A DNA stretch of 60,503 nucleotides from Catenaria anguillulae PL171 (lineage: Eukaryota > Blastocladiomycota > Blastocladiomycetes > Blastocladiales > Catenariaceae). How positions within the stretch are numbered: the stretch's first letter is position 1; the number at the start of each line of letters is the position of its first letter. The stretch is from contig MCFL01000144.1 in NCBI GenBank assembly GCA_002102555.1, positions 1-60,503 of the forward strand. Direction: 5' to 3'. This document shows positions 22,802-34,746 of this stretch, piece after piece. Made by a program: the position numbers and the translations under genes. The notes beneath the pieces are model-generated. The model did no database searches, was not told where the DNA came from, and saw only the letters and a list, made by a program, of their open reading frames with translations.

Positions 22802-25309
22802 ATGGCAACTCTACTTGGATCAAAGTCGCCGGCCGTGCGAGCGGCCGACCTCAACAGGGCGTGTCCCTCCGCGACAGACGACGGCCGTGACACCCCGAGT
22901 CAAGTGCTTGCAGCCGAGCTGCTCATCCTGGCGCTATCGCTGGCCACGCCTCGGTCCGTGCTTGCAACGGCGTCGTCGGCCACTCTGTCCATTTGCACCA
23001 ACGCCCGCCTGGTCCGATTCGGTTGGCGAAACACAATCTTGCTCGGCGACCTGTCCTCGCGGCCTGCCGCCCATGCTGCACCTGGCCAGGAAGGCAACAA
23101 GCTGCCGGTGCCCATCCAACGATCGAACGTTGAAAATGTCCTCAAGTCCCTTCTCCCGTCCGCACACGACATACCTGCATCGGGTATTGCGCCGACAAGC
23201 CCGGCGATGTCTGAACCATTCTTGACGCCCGATTACTTGCTCCACCTGTACAAGCACACGTTCTTTCGCCCGTCCGCCACGGCCAGCCTTGCTGCCGCCA
23301 ATCAGCTGCCGAGTATCACGGCTGACATACTGTCACTTGCCGATGGCGTGCTGCGCCCGCTTCCACTCGCCTACAACTGGTGGCGCCCCATCACGGATGC
23401 ATTCCTGTTGCCCGTGTACTTGATCCGTGCGGGGCAGCTGGATTTGCTCGACGCTTGCCTTGCCGCCATGACCGAGTGCGCGTTCAACCCAAGCATGCCC
23501 TACTTGGGCATGGGCATGGTATCGTGGAGCGCCATCTTCCTGGACAATCGACAGGGCACAACCGACATGTTTTTCGAGTATGTGCGAGGGTGGCGCACGG
23601 ATCGCACCACGGCTTATCCACTTGTGCTCGCAACCGTTGCCCTGCTCGAATGGTCACTGCCCGCTCTCAAAATCGTCCTTGTCCGATTTCCCGCGCTCTC
23701 GCCATCGGACGTTGCGCAACTCGCAGACGCGAGTGTGCTCAGCACAATGTATCAGCTCTTGACCCTTCCGAGCAGTGTGCTGCCTGACAATGTCGACCGT
23801 ATCATTGATGTGTACAAGTGGCTGGCCTCGGCGGGGGCACAACGGTTACATTACCCGCTGACTTCCGTACTAGTGCATTGGGCGCCGTGTAAAGACTACG
23901 TGATGCGTGCGCTGGTCGAGATTGACATTCCGTACATGAAGGTGGCCGAGCAGCTGCACACTCAGGAGGCGGTGCGGGCGGGGATCATTCGCGCTGTCAA
24001 GAAGCGCTTTCCCTCTTATGGCGACAAGGAGGTGTTGTCGATATTAGTGGCCCATGGGATCATGGAGGTGGAAGATTGGGCGAGGCACGTCATGTGGAGC
24101 GTGGACCGGTCGTGGGCTCGGGTTGCTGAGTTTGTGTCAGAGGAGGAGGAGCAGAAGTCGATTGCTATGACTGGTACGTTGTCCCTTTCTCCCACAGCTG
24201 GGAATATCAAGGGCGTTGCTCACACATGTGCGGATTCCCTTGATTGCAACCATGTACACCAGCGTTGAATTATGCACTGGACGCGGCCGGAAGCCGCGAG
24301 TCACTCATGTCGACACATCCTCAAGCTCGCCGACATCTTGCAGAGCGAATTCGGTGCCGACTTGCTGGACACATTGCTCAACAACGAGCTCAAGCTCGAC
24401 TACCGCCAAGTCAATACCTTACTCATCACTCTGCACAATACTGCTGACGCCCTCCTACCTCACATTGATCCAGCAACTGGACTGATGCGCACGCTTACTT
24501 ATCTCGAAACCACCGCAGCCGCGTTTGTTCCGTCCAGCAGCCACACGCACGAGCTGTGCTCCATGGCCACCATGTTTTTCTTGTTTCTTTGCTCGTCACT
24601 CGATCCTTCCTCACTTCCTGCCCACGAACTAGATGTGATCCGCGACCTGTCGCCGCCGCAACTCGCAACTCTCACCACGGCCGTACTTGTCGTGCATGCG
24701 CTCGCAGACAGCATCATGATGCTCTACTTACCGCTCAGCCAACAATACGCAATCGTCAAGTCCCTTGTTACGCATACTTGCAACGTGCTTGTCGCGCCCG
24801 ATGCATCTACGCACTTTTTTGACCAAGTCACGCCGAGTCTTCGCGCCACCGTCACGCACATGGTCCGCCACATCGCTTCCAATGACGTGGAGCCCGTGCA
24901 AGACATTTGTTTCCATGATCGTGGGTTTTGCACGTACCCGGCGCACGTCAAGTGGATTCTCAAGCACCTGGTCCGATTGGATGCGCAGTATGTGGCCGCG
25001 GCCGCGGGCCCGCTGTGGGACGAGCATGTGATTGAGTGTGCACGCGAGATTATTCACAAGCAGGATCGAGCGTTGGCAAAGGCAAGTTGGCAGATTGTTC
25101 GGCTTGTGATACATGGGCAGGGCGAGCAGGGAGTGGGGCAACCATGGATGGCGGCAAGGTGTGTCAAGGAGACGGTGATGCGAATGGCTCGGTGGGTTGT
25201 AGAGGCGGAGGAGTACTTGGATCGTCAGGGGAGTCGGGCAAGCGCGCAGGGGGTTGGATTGATTGATCGAGTCAGTCAAGTTGTGGACCGAGTTTTTGCA
25301 ATTGCATGA
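22802..25309 (+). CDS. F-box-like/helical-repeat family protein, copy A (intact)
   Basis: Exon 1 is 22802-24173 and exon 2 about 24294-25309, joined by a phase-1 intron whose acceptor is less certain, giving 795 residues. The family is one I cannot name. It shows an F-box-like N-terminus (LAAELLILALSLATP with FGWRNTILLGDLSSRP), then blocks shared by all copies: YNWWRPITDAFLLPVYLIRA, YPLVLATVALLEWSLPALK and NVDRIIDVYKWLAS. Exon 2 has HELCSMATMFFLF, PAHVKWILKHLVRLDAQYVA and a C-terminal helix VKETVMRMARWVVEAEEY. The blocks resemble degenerate ankyrin or other helical repeats. F-box proteins recruit substrates to SCF ubiquitin ligases; whether this motif binds Skp1 is untested. No stop or frameshift is seen, and the length matches copy F almost exactly. 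Confidence 0.8.
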
Positions 25310-25628
25310 GCTGGCGGTCATGCACAAGACATTCCAGTCCATTTTTCAACGCAAACACGCATGCAATTGCACCTGTAACGCCGACCGCTTCACCATGGCG
25401 GGGAATTATTGCCTTCGACTTTTGTCGTTGGTGCCGCTGCTGCTCAGTGACCCAATCTCACAAGCACGAACCGGCGGAAACTCCAACGCGTCCCACCGCA
25501 CTCAGTCTCGCTTGGACATCCTCGGTCTTTCATTCCAGCGGCATCTGCCCAGCTCGGCTGCGTTTGCCAAAGTGGCCGAGTGTGGACCCATTCAACCCAC
25601 ATGATTCTTTTCCGCACTCTGGCAAAAA

Positions 25629-26270
25629 GTGGCGCCCAAGGATGTCAAGCGAGTCTTGGTGGAGATATTGACATTCTGGCGCCACGCAGCCCGGCATTCC
25701 CTCATCCACGAGCTTCAATGCGTCCGCGCTTTAACCATCAGAGAACTTGCCGCTGCCTATCCTCACAACCTCACTCACTTATATCCCGCCACCGCCCGCT
25801 GCATCCCTCGCCAGTGCCAAATGGTCATGGTCGATGCGCCCTTCACCCACCCACACACACGCGCGCTCATCGCCGTCCGTGTCATTTTTCGATCGTTGAC
25901 GCTACCCATTCACGTGAAAAGTGCCGCCCTGATACGCAAGTATGTAGGCTGGTACCGATTCCCACAACGGATACGCGCACAACCAAGCCTGGCCGGGCGG
26001 CTGCTTCTCGTCCATCTTGCCCGGCTGGATTCGCGATTGGTTGCTGCCACGGGAGACTGTGATTGGAAATCCAGTGCGTTTGCTTGTGTCCAGAAACTGG
26101 CGCCAATGGAAGGAGAGACATGTGCCAGGCTAGCGGCCGAGTCATTCAGGCGTCAGCTGTCAGCGTCGGAGATGGGAGATGAAGTTGACCAGGAAATGGA
26201 AATGCTGCTGCGAAATGTGGGCGTGCCAGTGCCCGTGGTGCAGATGGTCGGCTGGATCAATGAGGCGTAG
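25629..26270 (+). pseudogene. Family copy B, C-terminal remnant
   Basis: An open frame of about 213 codons that matches only exon 2 of the family. LLVHLARLDSRLVAATGDCDW corresponds to the VKWxxxxLVRLDxQFVAA block, followed by a poorly matching tail. The upstream 25,321-25,628 has short pieces in other frames that may be further decayed exon 2. There is no exon 1. It lies about 300 bp after copy A in the same direction and probably derives from a tandem duplicate. Confidence 0.55.
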
Positions 26271-26639
26271 AGAGGACGTTGAGCGGCGAGGCGGCTGTGG
26301 TTTGACTGGCCTTTGTTTCATGAGCACAGAAAAGAGAAAAATGGCACAACAATGGTCAAAAAAGGGTCAAAGAACGGACTTTGCGGCCGCCGATCTATAA
26401 TCCTGCCTGCCCGCTGCCAACGATCCAAAGCTTGCCATCGACGGATGACGTCAAGGTATTTATTCCCTTTCAATGCAACTACATACCTTATGCAATTGCA
26501 TTTGGACTCAACCGCAATGTCGGCCTCTCCATCGTTGCCGGCACCACCAGCGATTTCGCGTCCTCCCTAACTAACCGGGCGACTCAAGCTGAGCTCGACC
26601 CAAACGCAAAAGCTTCCCACCGAGCTGCACTAATTGACC

Positions 26640-27389
26640 GTCTCGCTCGCCTGCCCTCGGTTCATCATTCCAGCCGCATCCGCACAACTCGCCTCCATCT
26701 CCCTTTATGGCCGAGATGTCCAGTTTACCTGGCGCAATCGTGTCCTGATTGGCGGTTGATCGTCGTCTTTTCAACTTGCTCCACAGCCCGAGTCGCAGAA
26801 CTGCCCCGACTTGCAGTCCAACCTCGCAGCTGTGCTCACGTCATTCCTTCCGCACTCCAAAATTTTGGGTACCGCAACCGCCATCTCACCAAGTCACCCT
26901 ATCGGCCCAAATGCCATCGTCACTGCCGACTATTTGGACTACCTGTACTTGAAGTCGCTATCTCGTGCGGCCAGTCGTTCAAAAGGGTGGCACCCCGTTT
27001 CCGATCCGCTGCTATTCCCGGTCTATCTCTTGCGTGCCGGCCAGCTGGATTTGTTTGAACACAGCATCACACTCGCGCTCTCGAGCATGCCGAGTGGGAA
27101 GCCGGCGTCATTGAGGGAAATTCCTACCTTGATTCCCACGAGTCTTCAAGAATGCGCGCGCATGTGCGTTTCCGTTGTGGATATGGTCTTGGACGGATGT
27201 GGGGATGAGATGGAAATGTGGCTCCAAGACGATGCAATGAGTGTGCCAAGGTATGCCTTAGTGCAAATGGTGAGACGCAGAATGGAGATTGAAATGTCTG
27301 ATTCCCGTGACCGTGACCGTGAGGGACAGCCAGGGATATTGGCAGAGTTGGTGAAGGAGGCGCTGAGAGAAGTTGCATTTGTCAATTGA
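26640..27389 (+). pseudogene. Family copy C, internally deleted remnant
   Basis: An N-terminal family piece with GRDVQFTWRNRVLIGG is followed by a stop and frame change. A second open piece follows (about 26811-27389) with DPLLFPVYLLRAGQLDLFE, corresponding to the WRPxTDAxLLPVYxxRAGxLDLL block of exon 1. That piece passes directly into a short C-terminal exon 2 piece (ALVQMVRRRMEIEM). Most of the middle of the protein is missing. The N-terminal piece is closer to copy I than to A by eye. It is almost certainly non-functional. Confidence 0.6.
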
Positions 27390-27793
27390 GGACAAGGTGC
27401 GCTGAATCCTGTTGTAATGTACATTTCGTCGTTGGTCGACATGAATCCACTCAGTCGCACCTTTCGAAATCACAGCGCTCATACATGACGAACATGACAG
27501 CCGTCAATACCACCGTTGTAAAGATCGGCTGGTGACCACATCTGAGCTGGCTGGCGGCGAAACATCATTGGATCAATGGTGTGGGGCAGAGCATGGGCCG
27601 CAAAGGTTAACTGCCGATAGAGTTGCTCACAGTGTTGCTCACGGTCTTCGGACTTGGTCTCGCGTCGAAGTGCGTTATCCAACAAGGCCATTCAATCCGA
27701 GATACAAAAGTAGCGTGGCGGACCCGCGAGACGACATGTCTGTTGCACAGCTGTCAATCCTTCCTCGAAAAGACTCAATGCAACTTCAATACC

Positions 27794-30215
27794 ATGCCAC
27801 CTGAATCATCCCTCATGTCGCCGTCACCGTCATTGTCGACCGTCCCGTCGTCGGCCACCGCCAAGTGCGCCAAGCTCCAAGACCTCTTGCCTCCCGAGCT
27901 GCTCTACGCGACCATCACCCTTGCCCGGCCCACTTCCGCCATTCCACGCACTTGCGCTTTACTTCATTCGATCTGCGCCACAGGCCATGACATTCACGTC
28001 GCTTGGCGTAACCAAGTGCTGCTGGGTGATCTCAACTCTCGTCCATCAACGGCCGACGCCATCAAAGACCCAAATGTCCACTTATCTGACCAGTCCAACA
28101 TCGTAAATACACTTGACTTCCTTTTCCAACTGGCGAGCGACGAATCTCCACAAATGTCCACTGGATTCGCTCCAATGCTCCTCTCGCAACACGACCCATT
28201 CTTTACTGTCGAGTACCTTATCCACTTGTACACGCACACGTTCCTTGGCGTGCCCATGGCGACCAAATCGGTTTCTATCGCAACCCAAGCTACAATGCGC
28301 ACTTTCGCCGACATTTTCACCGCCTTCGACAGGATGCTTGGCAATGTGCCCATCGATTACAACTGGTGGCGCCCGTTAACCGATGCACTTGTGTTGCCCG
28401 TGTATTTCGTCCGAGTGGGCCGCCTGGACTTGCTTGAGGTATGCTTGCAATTGATGGTCGAGTCGCCATGGGCTGCTACCCTGGCCGAACTGCAGCTTCC
28501 TGGGGTTAGTTGGTGGTACTTGTGCCACGACCACCCTGGGTTAACGTCGAAAGTCCTGGTTGGATCATCAACATATCCGCAGTTTATTGCAAAGCTTGCG
28601 CTTCTCCATTGGTCGCTCCCGACGCTCCAACTGGTTCTTTGCTCCTTTCCCGCACTCTCGCCGGCGTCCCTTGTTCAGCTGCTCTCGTCCAATGCTTGTG
28701 CCCTCGAAAATCAGATGCTCGCTACACTTTCGCCATTGCTCCCAAACAACGCGGATCGCTGCATTGACTTGTACGAGTGGCTTCAGGCGCGCGGTGTGCT
28801 GCGCAGGCACCTGCCATTGGTCAAAAAGCTACAGGGCAGTGGCGTCAAGCGCGAAGCGATTGAGCGTGCCTTGAAGGACGTCGATATCCCGCACTGGATT
28901 CGGATTGCTAATGACCCGGACGCAGGGTTCATGTGTATCATGTTCAAGAGCGCGGTGATGAGGTGCATTGGCGAATACGAGGCGGAAGAGTGGCTTCAGA
29001 TTCTGCTGGACCGTGGATTGATGGCGCCGAGGGAATGGGGCACCTTGATTCCGTTCAATGTGGACAAGTGGTAGCCTATCATGCTGCCGAATGTATTGAC
29101 CCATGGGGAGCGGCGAGCAGTTGTCCTTGACGGTACATTTCGTTTCTCTTGCTGACTTGAAGCGGATTGGCAACGTTGAATCTAACACCACATCCATTCC
29201 TATATCCATAGCAATTGACCAGTCAATTCCATTCCCCTTAAGTATACCCAAACTTGCCCACCTTGCGCAAACCGACTACAACATTGAATTTCTCGGCGTG
29301 ATCCTGGGCGGCGACGGCTTTTCGCACCACCAGGAATCCCTGATTCTCTTCCTATCGCTCATCGACTGTCCCATGTTTCCGGACCCATCCTCAGCCCTTT
29401 CTCGAATTCTTGCCCATCTCGACACGCGTCGCGTATCCACCTATGTTGTGCGATGCCAAGAGCTCTGTGCGCTTGCCGCTTTCTTCTTCTTCACGTGCAC
29501 GATGCGCAACCCAGCTGTGCCAGTGCAGGAACTCGAATGCGTTCGTAGTTTGTCGCCCGCGCGTCTCGCCATTCTCGTGACATGCGTCATCATTGGGATT
29601 GCACTCGCGGATGCGGTCTTTCTCGATTACATCGACATGCACAACCAAATGGCGGCTGCCGAGGCGCTGTTTGCGCACGCGTGCCGCGTCCTCAAGACGG
29701 ATTCGCCCATGGTGTCTGCACGCCCCATGTTTGACTTGATTGCCCCAGGTCTTCGTTCGTTTGTTTGCGACATGATTCGCGAGACCATGGTCGGCCACGA
29801 TAGCGACCAAGATGGGTACTGCACCGAGCCCGAGCACGTCAAGTGGATGTTTACGCAGCTGGTGCGACTGGATTCGCAGTTTGCCGCATTGGGCGTCATG
29901 TTGTTCGAATGGCCAGACGAGTTGCTCGGCAACGTCATTGATTTGATTCCGAGGTCGGATTGGCGGTTGGCACGGCTGAGCTGCAGCATCATACTTGAAG
30001 CCGAGGCAGGTGGGCTCCCGCTCGTCATTTCGGTCGGGCAGGGGGATCGATGGAGGCAGGCTGCAGCTGGTATGTCCAAGGATGCAATTGTGCAGGTGAT
30101 TCGGCGGGTGGTGGTGGTTCTTGGCAACGATGCCGGCGGGCAAGACGAGGCATTGTGGATTCAGCGGCAAGGAATGGCCTTGCGGTTTGTGGACACGCTC
30201 TTTGCTGCCGAGTAA
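27794..30215 (+). pseudogene. Family copy D, full length with one in-frame stop
   Basis: Exon 1 is 27794-29132 and exon 2 29212-30215, with a 79-nt phase-1 intron. The whole gene is in one frame (780 codons) except for a TAG at 29072-29074, where copy G has TGG in the block FNVDKWWPIML. All family blocks are present: LLPPELLYATITLARP, HVAWRNQVLLGDL, YNWWRPLTDALVLPVYF, EPEHVKWMFTQLVRLD and the C-terminal SKDAIVQVIRRVVVVL. The start ACCATGCC is well placed. The rest is undamaged, so the stop is recent, or the product is a 426-residue protein lacking everything encoded by exon 2. Closest to copy G by sequence. A 13-bp tandem duplication lies at the normal stop codon. Confidence 0.75.
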
Positions 30216-30236
30216 GTTGTCAGAGTAAGTTGTCAG
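30211..30236 (+). repeat. 13-bp tandem duplication at the stop of copy D
   Basis: The unit AGTAAGTTGTCAG occurs twice in a row. The first copy contains the TAA stop, so the coding end is unchanged. Confidence 0.85.
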
Positions 30237-31369
30237 CTACTACACAATCGAACCGAACTGGATGGTGGCCTGTGAATCAGGTGATGGCCACATTGTGATG
30301 AATTTGTACTCGATTCGAATAAGTTATTGAATGTAATCGTACAATTTGTATATAGCTTGACTCTCTCTGCAATGCAATTCATCTCTTGATACCATGACAA
30401 CTTGAATGCTTCAATACGACCAACGGCAATACTTATGCAGCTGGACCGGCGGACGAACGCGTGTCGCTTTCAACCACGAACAAGGAGTTGAGCACCCTTC
30501 AATGAGAAATCCATCGTACCAACACGATATCTTCCAACTTACCAATATGCATTCTCGCAACGCCACCGGTGACTGCCAGCAATCACATTTCCCCATCGAC
30601 CTGCCACACACGACCTCCTGGCTGGCTCCGCGCCAGGCTGCCTCCCCACGCCGTGCTATCACGCGCTTGTGCTCCCATTGCCATCCATGTGCATTCCCAT
30701 GGTTCTTCCCACCGCTATCGTACATTGTTTTTCCCTTTCGATTGTCGTTCATTTATAGTACGCTGCGTGTTCCTGATTGTCCTCCTCCGTCTTTTCGCCC
30801 TTATCGATCTGTTCCCCTTCATTTCTTCCTACCCCTTCCCGTCCCACCATTTCTTTTATTCCCTTCATCCACCACACCGAGAGCCTCGATACAGGATTTC
30901 AGTGCTTGAGTTCAATGTTCGCCCAGGATTAAATCGCCTCCGACCAAATTGTTCTTTCGAATGCTGTGGGATTCCTCGGAATTCTGCAACCATCGCGCTT
31001 ACATATGGAAGATCTTGAATCGGTCCGCTAGCGTCGGGTGACAGTTGCCAGTGGTGACTGGAATTGAGCTGGTCGAACGTTACATAGAGCGTCGGTCAGG
31101 AGCAGCTTATTAAGTACACGCTGGCGTGAAAGGCAACTGGCAACATTTTGAACCAGAAAGTAGAGTTGGTTTGCACGTGTGCGTCGGCGCCCAACACCCA
31201 CCCACCAACAACGACCACCCACGTTCATGATCACGTTTGCATTCATTCCCAGTTCCACACCCACCGGACATGCTCATGATCATAACCGAACGGAAACCTG
31301 CAAGGGATCTCAGTTGCTGATGAAAATCCTTCCTAATAGACTTGATGAAATCTCATTGAATCAACCAAA
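30216..31369. other. Intergenic region
   Basis: About 1.15 kb between copies D and E. Short open frames are present (for example a Pro/Phe-rich one near 30,410-30,910) but look like pyrimidine-rich non-coding sequence. No RNA gene or transposon was recognised. Confidence 0.5.
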
Positions 31370-31850
31370 ATGTCGCCGTCACCGTCCGTCTGCCGTCCCG
31401 TCTGCTGTCCCAGCGTCGAACGCCAGCAAAGCGGCGGTGCAAGTTGCCAACCTTCAAGACCTGTTGCCTTCTGAACTGCTCTTTCATGTACGCAGCCTTC
31501 ACCCTAGCCCGGCCCACGAGACCAATTCGTTCCGATACGAGGATTTGGAGCAACGTTCTGGCCACCGCTACTATCTCGAGTTGTCGTTTGTGGAATGGAT
31601 GGTGGCCTGGCTTGTTCACACTTGGATTCGCAGTTTGTTGCTGCGTCCATCGACGAGGATTGGGACGCAAATGTGCCGAGAGACCTTTCATGCAGTCATG
31701 CATCAACACAGGACTTCCCAGGAGTTGGACGGGTATTGGGAATCGGTGAATCGATCGGGCGATTGGTCAAGTGAGTCAGTCGAGCGCATGACGAGGTGGA
31801 TGGCCAAGGCAGAGGTGTATTTGTTTGACGTCGAAAACGACAATGACTAG
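31370..31850 (+). pseudogene. Family copy E, short N-plus-C remnant
   Basis: It begins with an ATG and Ser/Pro-rich codons like copy D, then LQDLLPSELLF (F-box-like block). In shifting frames it then jumps to exon 2 sequence, where one frame reads HLDSQFVAASIDEDWDA, the equivalent of VRLDSQFVAAxxDxDWDA in copy F. It ends in a C-terminal helix ESVERMTRWMAKAEVYLFD. The central roughly 600 codons and the intron are gone, and at least one frameshift remains. Non-functional relic. Confidence 0.6.
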
Positions 31851-32138
31851 CCTGGTTTGGTGCAGTTGGTGGCGTAGACGGTCGAGCGCTTGTATGCCAT
31901 TCCCTGCCGTTTGGCCCTTTTGATGCGTTGGCTGTGCATGGCAATTTCAATGTTACTACATATGTGAATGATCGGTATTCATCGCCCATATTTACCTACT
32001 GCACAAGACTGCATGTCACAAAACATTGTCGTCGCGATCATCCTTCGAAGTAATTCAATGACAAGCGCCGATATTGCGACACTAGCGTCCCCAGCTTGAC
32101 AATGAAAAGCCAATGCAATCAATGTCTTGAGTCGCATC

Positions 32139-34587
32139 ATGACTTGTACTGAGTTCCCCGAGCCGTCCGGAGCCGATGGTGCCTCACGATGCTCTCCAAC
32201 ACGGCCCATCAGCACCTTGGCCGAATCATCCGCCAGCTCACTCCTTCCGGCCGAGCTGCTGTATTTGACGGTATTACTCGCCCAGCCGTCGTCCAAGATC
32301 CCGGTCTCGTGCTCTCTACTTCATTCCATCTGCCAAAACGGCCGCCACGTCCAGTTCCCCTGGCGCAACTTGGTCCTGCTCACCCGTTCCGCTCGCACTT
32401 CACGACCCGTCAAGAAAAACTTCATTGAATGCCATCAATCCAATCTCGTCAAGACTCTCAAAATGTTTCTCGCAGCTGCATTCAATCGGCTCGACACGCG
32501 GTTAACCGGATTCGCGCCTTCTCAGCCAGCGCAAGCGGATCCAATGTTCACGACTGAGTATTTGCAGCACTTGTATTCTCGGGTCTTGCTTCAGTGGCCC
32601 GTATCGCAGTTTCCGCTTTCGTTCTACTCGGCGCAGACTCGCAAATGTTCCCTTGAGGCCGTTTTACCCACGCTGGAATCGAGTCTCGGTTACCCGGTGC
32701 GACGATTTGCTTGGCGGCCCCTGATCCACGGACTGCTGTTGCCCGTGTACTTTCTTCGTGCGGGCCGGCTCGAGTTGCTCGATCAGTGCCTTCACCTTCT
32801 CCGCTCAGCGCCCGCTTGGCAAATCGTTGAAATTCCCCTGTCGTGGAATTCATGGCAAGTCCTTTTTCTTGACGACCGCATCCGTGTGTCATCTTTTTGT
32901 GCTTACGCGGCGGCACAGGATGACAATTTTGAGTCTCCTGGTGCGTCATACCCGCTGGTTCTCGCAACTATGGCGCTTCTCGACTGGTCGCTCCCGACGC
33001 TTCAAGTTATCCTCGCCCACTTCCCTTCGCTCTCTGTGTCGACGATTGCCGAGCACGTGTGGGACCGAGGCGACTTCATTATAGACTCCATGTTTGACGT
33101 ACTTGACAATGCTGTTCCTGACAGTGTTGATCGCATCATTGACTTGTACAAGTGGCTTCAAGGTCACATTGGATATTCTTTCGCGTTTTTTCCTTTGTTA
33201 AGCGCGCTGCCAACCAAAGGCATCCGGAACTACTCCACTCGGGTGCTGCTTGAAGTGGATCTTCCCACTTTGACGGCGTTCGAGGGCGATTGGCAACTGT
33301 GGAGCACCATGCGTGCGCAACTCGAATTGGCCGTTGTGGATTTGATTGACGAGCACAAGGACGAGCAATTACTGTTGATTGCCTTGGACCATGGATTGCT
33401 TCAAAGAACGGGCTGGGCGAGATTAATTTCTTTGAATCCCACACAGTGGTGGCCTGTGATTCAGAAGCATGTTCCAGCCACCGGCAATGAGCATTATATT
33501 ACTGTTGCACAAGGTATGTCTGTTCCCACTCGGCTCTGGGAAGAGCCGCATGTTTAACGCTCTCAAGACATTTGTAGCGCTACTCCTCCTTGCCGTCGAT
33601 CGAAGCCAGCCATCGAAAATAATCCGGCTCGCCGATATCATTACCAGAGACCTCAACGCTGACGTGCTTGACGTGATTCTGCACGACGAGGGTGACCTCA
33701 AATCATATTTCACCGTCGTATCCATCATGCGCACGCTTGCTCCGACGCTTCCAGACCCAAGTCGTTCACTCGGCCGCGCGCTCACATTCCTCGCATCACA
33801 GCACACAGACTTGGCCGAGATCTCCACGTACAAACTTTGTACGCTGGTCTCGGTACTATTCCACACTGCATCGTCGCGCTTACCGCGAAATCGGCCCGTG
33901 GACTGCCTTGCCGGCATGTCTCCAAATCACATGGCGTCCATAGCGGTGGCGTTTCTCGTCTCCACTCTTCTGTTCGGGTATCCCATGTCGCGGGTTTATC
34001 CCGGACAGAGTTCTTTGGCCGTTGCCGATTCGCTCCTTACATACGCTGCACAAGTGATCCCCGATCCTCGCACGGCCTCGTTCTTTGACTTGGTTCCCGT
34101 GTGCTTGCGCGCGATTGTTGCGACCATGATTCGCGAATGGACCAAAAGTACGGTTGTTGAGGAAGAGAAAAAGGAAGAGGAAGAGGACGAGAATGAGGAT
34201 GAGGATGAGGATGACGACAACTGGTTCCGCAGCGATAAAGACACCATCCAATGGACATTGGCGCACCTCGTCCGCCTCGATTCGCAATTTGTAGCTGCCG
34301 TCCTGGATCACGATTGGGACGCCAGCCTCGTTGCCTTTGCCAAGGCGCCCATACCAGCCGAGGATCAAGATTGCGCAACGGTGGCCGGTTACATTGTCGA
34401 GTTGGTGGCAACCCAGCAAGTGAGCCAGGCGGCAGAGTATTGGCAGTCGGTGGACAGGACGGTGTCTCGAGATGTGGTTGCGAGAATGGCGAGGTGGATG
34501 GCGCAACTCAATTATTCGAACTCGCCAGCTACTGAGGAGCGAATTGTTGCTGTTGTTCAGCAATTGAGCTGCAATACCTCTTTTTGA
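32139..34587 (+). CDS. F-box-like/helical-repeat family protein, copy F (intact)
   Basis: Exon 1 is 32139-33513 and exon 2 33578-34587, with a 64-nt phase-1 intron (GTATGT..TTGTAG), giving 794 residues. The first in-frame ATG is at 32139. Blocks in order: F-box-like LLPAELLYLTVLLAQP and FPWRNLVLL; TGFAPSQPAQADPMFTTEYL; FLRAGRLELLDQCL; YPLVLATMALLDWSLPTLQ; VDRIIDLYKWLQ; then in exon 2 YKLCTLVSVLF and TLAHLVRLDSQFVAA. A run of about 20 acidic residues is inserted just before the last block and is absent from copy A. The C-terminal helix VVARMARWMAQL is conserved. It has the same architecture and almost the same length as copy A despite clear sequence divergence, which argues for selection on both. 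Function unknown. Confidence 0.8.
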
Positions 34588-34746
34588 ATTCTGTGTGTGA
34601 TGAACAAAACCTGCTTGCATGCGCTCGAAATGGGTAACTCTGTATATTCGGAAATCCAACAGTGCCGAAATCAACGACAGAAAAAAAAAAACGATCAAAG
34701 GCAACAATAAATAGTTTTAATACCCCTCCTTCCTTGTCATCCAAGC

